DNA from: Selaginella moellendorffii
Lineage: Eukaryota > Streptophyta > Lycopodiopsida > Selaginellales > Selaginellaceae
NCBI RefSeq assembly: GCF_000143415.4
Contig: NW_003314287.1
Coordinates: 139,841 to 198,167, forward strand
Direction of reading: 5' to 3'
Length of the DNA stretch: 58,327 nucleotides
Below are positions 29,357 to 39,362 of this stretch, one piece after another; positions within the stretch are counted from its first letter, which is position 1, and each line of letters starts with the position of its first letter. Under the pieces are notes generated by a model. It made no database searches. It was not told where the DNA came from and saw only the letters and a program-made list of their open reading frames with translations. Both the position numbers and the translations under genes were made by a program.

Positions 29357-31257
29357 ATGGCTGCATTGTCTAGCCCAGCGGCTTTTCGCGGGAGGCGGCT
29401 GGAATCCTCGTCCACAGCGCAGGCGCACAGCTCCAAGAAGGACCAGGTACGCGTTCCTCGCAAGCGCGGCTGCTCGAATGGAATCGCCGCAAAGAAAGAC
29501 GGCAGCGAGAGATTTCCCTCGCGATCGGGCAAGCGCCCCAAGTGGGAGCTGTTCGGAGGCGCTGCAGCTGTTCTTGGCGGTAGCAGCATTGCGGCTTTCG
29601 GATTATCCAAGCTGGGATTCGGCTCTGGTTCCTCGGATTTTGGAAATCCCGAGATAGGAAGCGGAGGAAGTGGAGGAGCAAGGAATAGCGGTCGTGGCGG
29701 TGGTCGTGGCGGTGGCGGCGGTGGCAGTAGAGGGAACGAAGGCACTCTTCACAGGCCTGTGCTTGGCGAAAACAAAGAAGAAGATAGCAAAGAAGAACGA
29801 GGAAAGGGTCTCGTGGAAGAGGTTGCATCTTCGGTGATCGAGCAATTGTCTCGCAGCGACAATCTTGCGAAAGCTTCCGAGGTATGATCTTTCTTCCTTT
29901 TGTTCCTGGAACTCATCTTTTTTCTTTCTTTCCAGACTGGAGCACTCAAGAGACTCCAAAAGGAAGCATTCACGGATATCATGAAGCTGCGTGAAAAGCT
30001 TGAGAAGCTCGAGCTCGGCCTGTCTACGAGGGATTTTTCGAGTGGTCTTGAAAGAACAACGATCAAAGGCAGGGTGGCTGCGGGAGGAGCTTTCGTGCTC
30101 ATGCAGGATTCAAGTAGCTACAACTCACGCTCGGCTTTGGAACAGTCTGGGCTCCCAGCCGGGCTCGAGGCAGAGTTTACCTTCCAGACGCCTTTTCGGG
30201 ACGACAATGATCTACTGACGACGAAATGTGTGTCCGGGGATGGTGGCTTTGGTACTAATGGCCTTGGAGGACCAATTCGACTTGCGAAGATTTCTTACGC
30301 AACAAAAGTTACGGATGAGACGAAGTTTTCTTTAGTTCCTCTGGGTGCTCAAGCTACGGACATGACAGAAGTTGTGAATCCTCTCCAGGTAAAGCACAGA
30401 CTTTCTTTGAGGCTAACATTTTATGGTTTTTGGTGTTCCAGGGCGAGGCAGTGACAAAGTTTACGAGCTCTGGTCCTTCTCTCTTCAGCCACTGCAAAGG
30501 CTCCGCAATCGGTGCAACTTACAGGAGCTCAAACACGCTCGCCTCTCTGTCAGAGTACATCTCCGGCTGGGGCGATTCGAACGGACTTCTCTGCCTGAGT
30601 ACGCTCGCGCAGTTTATCCATCAGCCGACCGAGCAGCTAGCGCTCTCTCTCTCCGCGCTCAACCGCTTCTGGCCGAGTCCACCACTGCCGTCGGCAACTG
30701 GTTTACACTGGAGCGAGATGAAGCCTTTCGTCCTCTCAAAGTCCCTGCGCTCGTCGGGTGTAGATACAATGAGAACGTCAGGCTCAAGCTCCGTTTCTCA
30801 AGCGCTCAGCAACGGAGATAGGTGGAGTTTAGAGGCTCCGGCATACGAACCGAAAGGCACTGCGATGCAAGCGTTTGCTGTGTCGGGAGAGATGGACCTT
30901 GGCGGAGGTGCTTGTCTCGGGGGCTGGCTACAGATGGAAAGAGGCGACTGGTTACAGGATGACGATCAGAAAAAGCTGGTGTGGTCTCTAAGTCTGGCAC
31001 AGGAGGCGTCAGTGGACAGTGTGGGCTGGGGAGTCAGTCTCGGACGATCGAGACGAGATTTCTGGAGCTCCCTCAAGGACGAGGAGTCGGATGTCACAGG
31101 AAGGCAGGCCGAGGTGTCGTCTACGCAGTTCCAAGTGGAAGCGTTTCTGAAGTATGACTTTGGACAAGGATTTACGCTCCAGCCCGGGTTGTTGTATGTC
31201 CTCAACAAGCAATGCCAGACACCGGCTTTGATGGTCAAGGGTGAGTGGAAGCTGTGA
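29357..31257 (+). CDS. probable plastid-targeted beta-rich protein, unknown
   Basis: Three exons: 29357-29881, 29936-30388 and 30442-31257, giving 597 residues. The N-terminus is Ser/Arg/Ala-rich and lacks acidic residues over the first 15 or so, like a chloroplast transit peptide. A Gly-rich linker (GGGRGGGGGGSRG) and an amphipathic helix (FTDIMKLREKLEKLELGL) follow. The C-terminal 350 residues alternate polar and hydrophobic residues and end QPGLLYVLNKQ, then MVKGEWKL, resembling strands of an outer-envelope beta-barrel. That reading is inference. I cannot assign a named family. All three exons join in frame at good GT-AG sites. Confidence 0.75.
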
Positions 31258-31272
31258 CGAAGAACAAGGTTA

Positions 31273-31298
31273 TTTTCTTTCTTTCTTTCTTTCTTTCG
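31273..31298. repeat. (CTTT)n microsatellite
   Basis: Six or so CTTT/TTTC units in the 3' flank of the preceding gene. Confidence 0.7.
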
Positions 31299-31791
31299 TT
31301 TTTTTCCTTTTGAGCGTCCCGGTCAAGGCCATCGTCGGAAAGACGAACAAGAGTTTACTTTTGCAAGCTCCACGAGGTACGTAGGAGCTTGAAGTTTTGT
31401 TTCTTTGGCATTTGACCTTTATATCTCTGGTGTCTCTGCAGTAAGTAATCAAGAGATCTCTTCCTATAGCTTGTGCGTAGTGAACTCTTGGCCGCGCTGC
31501 CTGAGGAGAAGTTTTTGAGACATGAATCGCAAGGTTTTGTCACTTTTTCTTCTTTTTTTTTGGTTCTAAATTCTGAGATTTCTAGATTCAGGTCTTGGAA
31601 TGATGCTGTGTGGCCAAGCTCAGGTGCGAAGAAAGAAAAGAATTACTTATTTCGAGTTTGTCAATTGCCAACTTCTTTCTTTTTTTTCTTTCAGGCGCGT
31701 TTTTTGCTTCAAATTTTTGGAAAGACTCTCTTTTATAGAATAAAAAGAGCCAACTTTTGGAGATGGACTCTGGTTTTTAGGGCTCCTCGCG

Positions 31792-34700
31792 ATGGCTGCT
31801 CCTGGGTCGTTGCTACTTTCCCGTCTCATGGGAAGGGAAAGCAACGACCAGACTGATGAAACAGATGCCCGCATTTTCATCTCTGGAACTTCTCTCAAGG
31901 TGTCTAATCCTCCTCTCAGCTCCGATGGTAAGATTTTCTACTCTTTTTGTTTCCTTTCCCGATTAAACCTGCATTGTTTTTATTTTGTTTGCAGGTTGTA
32001 GCGAGCTGTTGCAAGCAGTGGAAAACAGCCAAACTGTGATCACGGAGATCGATCTTTCCGGTATTTGTTCGTGTGATAGAAACTTTATCTTCTTCTCTTA
32101 TTTTCCTCTTCTTTTACAAGGATGCAATATCAGCAAAGCAGATGAGCTAGCAGAACTTATCAGAAGCTGTGAACACCTCCAAAGGTTTGCATGTATGATT
32201 TAGATTCTATCTTTCTTTCAAATTTAATGTACGTATGTAGACTCCTGCTGGAAGGTAACAGCATCGGATTAGCTCGCACCGGGATATTATCTCTAACATC
32301 GGCTATTGCTCTCAGCTCCACTCTCACGGAGGTAATTCTTCTGCTTGTCGTTCCCCCTTATTATTTCTTGTCTTGTGTTTTTTTCATAAGCTGGATCTGC
32401 GAAACAACAGAATAGGGCCGTCTTTCGCTGCTGCTTTGGCAAATGCTATTCGTGGGACTCGTTCCCTCTGCTTCATAGGTACCTAATGTTTTTTTCTTTT
32501 GTGGATTTTTCCGCGCCAAGACTATATTACTTGCAGACCTTAGATGGAATTCTATCGGTCCCAGTGGTGCTGCAGCTTTTATCAACTTGCTTCAAAAGAA
32601 TCCGAGTCTAGCTGGGATCCAACTTGCTGGCAACGGAATCCCTCAGAAACTTTTGTCAGAGATTGGTAAGTTCCTCAAAGAGATTGTTCGAGATTTGTTT
32701 TATTTGGTTGTTTAGATAAACTTGTTGAGGATAATCGTACCAACTGTGTGACACCTCATGTTCGAGCTCACGTACCACATCCCCTTGAGGTTAGCAATAC
32801 CATTCATTTCACATTAAGCTTAAGCTATAATTGTTTAGGAGGAATTCAAGTGGGAGAACCGAGAAGGCATGCAAGCAATTTATTCGGGACGAATAGCTGC
32901 AATGGTGGAAGAGATAAACAACCTGAAATCTCATGTGGTGCGTGTTTTTATGTTCTCTAATTTTATGGAAATCGGCGGTCAAACTTGAGCACACAGGACT
33001 TGCTGAAAAAAGAAAAGGAAGATACAAAGCTGGAAGTCTTGGAAGCTGAAAACCACGTCAAGGTTCTTCACAGACTTTCTAGCTCAACTTGATATTCTAA
33101 CAGATTCATTCCAGGCTCTTAAGCTTGAGCTTACAGAGGAAGCACTCTTGAGAAAGTACGCCGACAAGGAAGCGAATCAAGTGAAGGAAGAGTTATACGC
33201 TACACAACAAGTACGGGATCATAACCTCTTCTCCTTTGTTTGTTACTTGTTTGTAGTGATTCAGAAACTCGCTCATGCTGAGGAAAAGCTAGCAGAAGAT
33301 GCTCGAGTTGCCAGTAGCACTGCAGAAGCGCACAATGTGAGTAGAATGATTTCTTTCTCGTTTTTTATTTATTTCTTTTGCTTCTTTTTCTTGTTATTGG
33401 TTAATCTGTTTACAGGCTGCTCTTGCAGAAGCTGGAAAAAGGGTGAAGGCTGCAGAAGAAAGATATGACGCAGTAGTATCAGAAAATATTTCTTTGAAAG
33501 ATCAGGTTCATTTGTCCTATTCTGAAGTGAGTTTTGAAGCATTTTAACTTTTCGCAGATTGCATGCAACAAAAACGAGCACTTGATGCAGCTCCGGTCAG
33601 TTCAGGGTAAGCAATTGGTGGTGGGCAACTCTAACACTCTTGGACTTCTACAGAAAATGCTGCTACCGAACAGCACAACGCCATCTCTAATGTCAAGAGG
33701 CTCGACTTTGAGCACAGGGCGAGCGTCGAAGCACACGCAAAAGAGGTGTTTCTTTAAGCTATAAATTTATGGGAACCAAAACATTTCTATGGAAGGTTAT
33801 GAGGATGCAAGCGGAATTTGAGGCAGAGATTAAACGCGTCAATGGAGAGAAGGAAGCTGCGCTACGAGTGGGTGTTTGAAATTTTTATAAAGTTCCAACT
33901 TTCGCTGCCTGTTCTTATTAACAGGAAGTTGATGCGTTGAAATCGATGACCTCGGCCCTTGAAATGCAATTTGCAGCAAAGGAGAAGGCCCTCCAACTGG
34001 AAAAGGTACCAAATTTTCCTCGCTTTCTTTTCTTGACATAATACCTCTCACTTCAGGAGCAAACCGAGCAAGTTTTGCTGGCCCGGGTGGCAAACGTAAA
34101 ATCTGAAATGGAATCGCTGCAGGTAGCGTAAAATTTTTATCCAAGATGGCGTGTTTAGTTCTATCGCTGCAGGCTGAACTTGACAATATGCGAAGAGAAG
34201 TTTCAAAGGCCAGAAAGGTTTCTTTAGTTTCCTACGTGGTTATTATTTTTCATATGTATGCTCTTTTGTCCAGAAACATACCTCTGAAATCGAAGAGTAC
34301 GAGACAAAGATCGCTCAAAGCAGAACTTTGCAGCATCGCATGGAGCTGGCCAAGTCCGACTTGGAAGAGAGAATTTTCGCACTCACCAGTGACAAGGCAT
34401 GGACGAAGTATTTTCTCATGGTCACAAAATTTTATTTTTTCTCGTTCTCTTTCCAGGTCCAGCTACAGGAAAAAAGTAAGCTAGCAGAGGACAGAGAAAG
34501 GCTTTTGGAGAAGAAAATGGAGCTTGAAAAGCTCAAGTATGCAGAGCAGACTTCCGGAGAGATTTCTAGAGTAAGTCAGGGAAACATCTTGTGAAAGTTT
34601 GATGATCAAATCCACTTTTCAGCATATAGAAGAGAAACGACGCATCGACGGAGAGCTACAGAGCGCAAGGATCCAACTCCACAACATGCGGAATTCTCTT

Positions 34701-34957
34701 GAAGAGGTTTAAAGCTCTTGTTTCCAAAATGATCTAACATCGTTTCACGTTTTTTTCTGTTCAGCTGCAAGCCGAGCAGGAACGAAGGAAAGTAGAGGTG
34801 GAAAAACGCGTCCTGGGTGTAGAAACGCAATTTATCGATTGCATCCGTCAACAGTTTGCTGGCCTGAGAAACTCCCAGTCACATAGGTATGTGTTAAGCA
34901 GCAATGGTTTCAATTAGTTTCTATTGTCCCAGGATCGAAGCTTATAGTAACTTATGA
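31792..34957 (+). CDS. LRRC45-like centrosomal LRR/coiled-coil protein
   Basis: I can chain 23 exons in frame, starting at ATG 31792. Early ones are 31792-31927, 31995-32060, 32121-32184, 32241-32331, 32391-32478, 32537-32665 and 32716-32789. The last three are 34623-34706, 34765-34886 and 34933-34957. The product is about 647 residues, close to LRRC45 (about 670). The first 210 residues carry RI-type leucine-rich repeats (ITEIDLSGCNISK, LLLEGNSIGLAR, LDLRNNRIGPSFAAALANAI, DLRWNSIGPSGAAAF). The rest is one long coiled coil. LRRC45 links centrioles and supports cilium assembly in animals. A plant homologue would suit flagellate sperm. Every intron is about 45-75 nt. One (34397-34456) appears to use a GC donor. 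Confidence 0.82.
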
Positions 34958-35057
34958 TCTTGGCAAACCTCCACGGCTCTGCCCAACGCTTGCAGCGATC
35001 ATAACTCTCCTCGAGCATGGGATTGATGGCGTAGCACTCCTCGGTGGTCGTCCCAGC
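34917..35057 (-). pseudogene. coding-like remnant, unknown family
   Basis: On the minus strand an open stretch reads TTEECYAINPMLEESYDRCK, then RWAEPWRFAKIIS, ending at TAA 34917-34919. A TAA at 35058-35060 bounds it upstream. It is GC-rich against AT-rich surroundings and overlaps the last LRRC45-like exon antisense. It may be a terminal exon of another gene or a captured fragment. Confidence 0.3.
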
Positions 35058-35739
35058 TTATGTACTCTTGTGGCTCTATATGGCACGCTAATGTAGGGAC
35101 TGATGATTCCATTTTAGCTTAGAGGACATTTATAGAAATTCCATACAGTTCTAAGGTTTTCAACTTAGTATACCATTGGTATCAAACAATGTAAAATATT
35201 ATATTTGAACCTTCAAGTTGATTTTAATGCTTGTTTTTTCCAGGTTTCCTAGATTAAAATCCATTTCTTCTCTAAACAATTCTTCTCCAGATAAATTTGC
35301 TTGTCTGTATGGTGTATGGGATGCTCTTCATAGCCTACTTAATCTGCTCAAATTTTGATGAAGCCAAGGTGCCTGCAAAACTTACATGGTAGCAGGGTTG
35401 ACAATGTTGTGGTTCGATTTCTCATGATACTCTCTCCTGTCTTTCTTTTGTCTGCTGCTAAGAGCTAATTCAATCATACCTGCATACAGTGCTATTTGGA
35501 GTTGATCCACCTATCCGAGTCGATATCTCCCACCCCAGTTAATACTTCCTATTGTTGATCAATGTGTCATATGGAAAAGTGACAGCTTACCATCTTTCTG
35601 ATAACTCCTCCGTTTCGAACCTCATGCATCCCGACAGACAAGTTGTGAGTGAAAGCCTTGACATACTTGTGTTAGGCAACGAACTTTACTCTGCATAGAG
35701 AAAACAAGTGTCGAGTTTAATCATGCTGCTAGCAAATAA

Positions 35740-35789
35740 AGGATTTAATCACTCAATTTCCTGTTCATGAAATTGAGTGATTAAATCCT
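35740..35789. repeat. perfect 21-bp inverted repeat (hairpin)
   Basis: The arm GGATTTAATCACTCAATTTC (35741-35760) is followed by the 8-nt spacer CTGTTCAT and by its exact reverse complement (35769-35788). One further A-T pair extends the stem to 21 bp. It would fold into a strong hairpin in RNA or cruciform DNA. Confidence 0.9.
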
Positions 35790-36397
35790 AGTTGTAGTAA
35801 AGTTAGGTTCTGTTTTTTGCTCTAGAGTGAGCATTATCACACCTTTTGCAAAGTCATTACCAGAACTATGAGTTGGTAAAAGTTGAGAAGGATGAATTAT
35901 GCAACTTCCATGGATGCAAATGTTGTGAATGCATAAAAGCAATTTCTTCTTCCTCATTTGCCTTCTGAGAACTCTAGGAGGGTTGAAATTGTTGTGTTTG
36001 AATGATGGTGCTAGCACACACTGCAATGGAAGAAAGAAGAGAAAAGTAGCTTATCCATGTTGAAAGCCTATATTGATCTCCAATGTATAGAGTTATATAA
36101 CTTAACATTACACCCACAAACAAACTCACTTTCAAACCACCACTTTATCCATGTAACATCTTGCTCCTCATAAAATCACACCACTTTATTCTCACTTTTT
36201 CCATCATAAATATCATTCTTCTTAATACCATTTTGAAAATTAACTAATCTATAATGAATAATCATTACACTTCTGAAATATGTTTAGGACCAATATCGTT
36301 TCTTTCATAAGAATGAACTTTTGCCATTTCTTGTTACTCACTGTCTTAAATAGTAACAATCATTATTATTATTATATATATAACTCCAATAAGTAGC

Positions 36398-36530
36398 TAA
36401 ATTTTCCATTCTATTTTAATTAATTAACTATATATTTTACTAAAGATGGAATGGTGCTAAATTGCAAATCTAGATGCAAAAACAATACCATCTTATCCAA
36501 AACAATTTACATTTCATAGATATGCCTTTT
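36398..36530. repeat. diverged direct repeat, copy 1
   Basis: Shares the order of motifs with 36736-36871: TTAACTATA, a GGAATG box, a CTAGAT box, ACAATACCATC, and TTTACATTTCATA followed by GATATG. Clear similarity by eye, with substitutions and a small gap. Confidence 0.6.
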
Positions 36531-36735
36531 TAGTGAATCTAGACACTCTTCATAAATAATCAATAAAACCCAACATGATTAACATATAATGCATGATAAT
36601 GAGTGTTTAATAGATACATATAGTGATATTTAAGGATCAATGCTCAATACGTGGGGATTATTAAGACAAAGCAAAAGAGAATTAATAAACCAAATTAAAT
36701 ATGGTTGGATAAATAAATACTTTGGAATTTCTTTC

Positions 36736-36871
36736 TTATACAAGTTTAATTTATTTAATTTTCCACTATACTTTAATCACTTAACTATAAATATGGAATG
36801 ACACTAGATTGAGAATATAGATGTGGAACAATACTATCATGTTCAGAGCAATCTTTACATTTCATAAATAT
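36736..36871. repeat. diverged direct repeat, copy 2
   Basis: Partner of 36398-36530, about 340 bp downstream in the same orientation. The best-kept block is TTTACATTTCATAAATATG. Confidence 0.6.
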
Positions 36872-36943
36872 GTCTCTCTAACCACCCCAACTCATGATCA
36901 CTTCATGCCAGAAGAAACCTCAAAAGTTTTTCCAAGCCCCATT

Positions 36944-37150
36944 TCACAAAATAAATTTCAACAAAGAATCCAACGTACCATGCCCCTGTTTCCTTGTCAC
37001 CTTGATTCCTGCTACTCCAACAAGCCAGCCTTCTCGTTCTCCAAGCAGTGCACGAGCAACAATCTGATCTACAGCAATACCAATTAATGATACTACTGTC
37101 CTGTCGGTCAACCCCTCTTCATGCACGTAGTAAGCCGACATAGAACCCAC
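36944..37150 (-). pseudogene. coding-like remnant, unknown family
   Basis: A minus-strand frame reads MGSMSAYYVHEEGLTDRTVV, then SLIGIAVDQIVARALLGERE, with a protein-like composition. Its start lies nine bases from the ATG of the kinase gene on the other strand, so one of the two starts, or both, may be misplaced. A donor-like AAG|GTGACA occurs inside. Family not recognised. Confidence 0.3.
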
Positions 37151-37158
37151 ACTAGGGT

Positions 37159-38897
37159 ATGGATCCCAATGTCGTCTATTGTACTTTTGGCGGAGCTCTA
37201 ATGCCTAGTCCCGAGGCTGTGGAAGCGCAGGAGCATGTGAGCGCGGTGTGGGTAAGACCAGGTTCTACGCTGGGTGAGATGGTAGAGAAAATCAAGCAGC
37301 AGTCACCTTTTCCGGAAGGCACCAGATTCTCGTATGTGGATGAGGGTTACTGGTGTCAAATCCATGGCGAGACGGTGGAGTTGATAGTGCAAGAGGGCGT
37401 CAAGTACTATGTGAGAGTTGTGGTGCCCAGTCGCCGGAGAAACACTGCTCCCGTTTCATCATCGGCAAAGAATGGGCAACTCCTGTCCTCGGATTGCCTG
37501 CACGACAGCTTCCATTGGGTGAAACATGAGCTGCAGCTGAGCCACATATCGGATGGTGCCTTTGAGCGATTCATGCACAAGTCTTGCACTAGAGACTTAT
37601 GCAAGCAGATGATGTCAGCTCTGATCCAGATGCAGGCGGCGTCAAGCCATGCCGACAACCAGCTCGGGTCACCGCTATCGTTCCTGTGTCGCTTTGGCAT
37701 TGCTTTGTCTTACGAGGGTGCACAGAAACGAGACGAGGGCGTTTGTCCCGGCGTGATCTTGAGGAAGGGCACGTTTGTCTCGGTTTTGACCAGGGATTTG
37801 CGGTCGACACCTCTTCCACTGGATGAGCAAGAGCATCGCTCTTTGAAGGTTGATGTATACATTTGTATCAGTGATTAGTTCTAACTGGCTCGATGAAGCA
37901 GGAGCTAGGCTTCTTGTTTTGGGTGGCCAAGGTTCTGAACATCAAGGCTGATGTCGACTTGCCACAGATGATATCGTTGTCCACAGACAAAGAACAAGCA
38001 GTGTACAACGTGTGGCTCGTTTCTCGAGTCGCTCAAAGTGCCTCGAATGCAGTGTTGAAGGTGGTCGACGACTATCGGGAGATGGTGATGAAAGTTGGAC
38101 ACAGTGACGAGACCAAGAATCAGATCAGGCAGCTCTGTGTTGACGCCGACTTCTGGCATCAAGTCGAAAACGAGGCACAGTTCCTTAAACAGCTAGATGG
38201 CTGCCCTCTGTTCCCGTCGCTCGTTTTCACCGGTTACTGGGAAGACAGGCCCGTGCTTCTTTCAAGTTTAGAAGGTAGACCGCTACTAACAATCCATAAT
38301 TACCGTCCGCTACGAGGCTCGACAGTGGATCGGCTGTGCAAAGACCTCACGGAAGCTGTTCTCGTCCTACATGTAAGTACAAGAAGTTGTTTTGTGTCTT
38401 CTTTTTCATATTTACTTTCTTCGCAGAGCCGTGGTATTCTTCACTGTGACATAAGTACCAGGAATGTGGGGGTGTACAATGAGCCTCGGCAAGATGGCCG
38501 CTGCTTCTACCTCTACGATTTCGGGGCTGCGGTTCACGTCCGCCCCGATGTTCGAAAGGCAGGAGCAGCAAGGGACTTGGTGTTCAGCGCCTTGAACAGT
38601 ATGGTAGGAGAGCCCCAAGGACTGATGACTGAGCTCACTTCAGTTGCTTACGTTTGCCTGTACATGGCAAGCACGGAAGCTCTGCCTTGGGAAGCAGCTG
38701 CAGCGCAAGGAGAGTACGCAACTTGCTGTCTGATGCGCATTCCCGACCGGGTCACCATTCCTGAATCCCTTGGCGAGTGCACGAGGGAGTGGCTGTCCTT
38801 CGTGATTAATCATCCGGATGATGCTGCTGTGCGCCATGACTTTGAGTGGGTCCGTGGAATCGCTGCAAACTTGCTCAATAATGTTGATTTAAACTAA
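37159..38897 (+). CDS. divergent protein kinase with unknown N-terminal region
   Basis: Three exons: 37159-37848, 37902-38372 and 38427-38897, giving 543 residues. The C-terminal 300 residues keep kinase landmarks: ASNAVLKVVD (candidate ATP-binding Lys), NEAQFLKQL (helix C Glu), ILHCDISTRNVGV (HCD in place of HRD, with the catalytic Asp and the metal-binding Asn) and YLYDFGAA (DFG). The HxDIS form recalls FunK1-like kinases and the kinase tails of some Crinkler-type proteins, which is inference. The first 90 residues (VRPGSTLGEMVEKIKQQ, then YYVRVVV) could be a small ubiquitin-like fold. No signal peptide or membrane segment is present. Substrate unknown. Confidence 0.75.
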
Positions 38898-38952
38898 AAT
38901 ATCTGTGTTGGGTAAATTTTGATTAAACAATATAATGAATCACTTTTCTATA

Positions 38953-39140
38953 AAAGCACAACAACCACTTTTCTACTCTAACTTTAGGCTTTCATGCTTG
39001 CAAGGGTTTTGTGTCTTCTTTTTCATATTTACTTTCTTGCTTGCTTTCATGCTTGCAAGGGTTTTGTGTCTGCTTTCAAAAGCGCAACGACCACTTTTCT
39101 ACTCTAACTTTAGGCTTTCATGCTTGCAAGGGTTTAAAAT
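38953..39140. repeat. tandem duplications downstream of kinase gene
   Basis: The unit CCACTTTTCTACTCTAAC plus GGCTTTCATGCTTGCAAGGG occurs twice (from about 38965 and 39091). The CTTTCATGCTTGCAAGGG part occurs a third time near 39044. Between them, 39006-39038 is a 33-nt exact copy of 38389-38421, most of intron 2 of the kinase gene. Confidence 0.8.
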
Positions 39141-39362
39141 CGTTTTACCATGCATGTGATTTAACGTGGATTGAGGAAGCCCAAGATGTCACAGGCTTGG
39201 GCAAAGTTTCTTTTCTTCTTTACACGCCATTCTAAACAATGTTTCAGATTGGAAAAGCTCTCTATGATTTTTCTAAACTTGCCAGATTAAGTTTACACAG
39301 AAGAAAAAAAAGAAGCATGTCGCAGAAGAGTTCAGTTGTCACACGGTTGATCCATCAAGTTG

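Larger units (their letters stand above)
34958..37158. other. AT-rich intergenic island
   Basis: Mostly AT-rich. It holds a perfect inverted repeat at 35740-35789, a diverged direct repeat at about 36400-36530 and 36736-36871, and two coding-like minus-strand patches (34917-35057, 36944-37150). No intact gene is seen. Confidence 0.5.
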
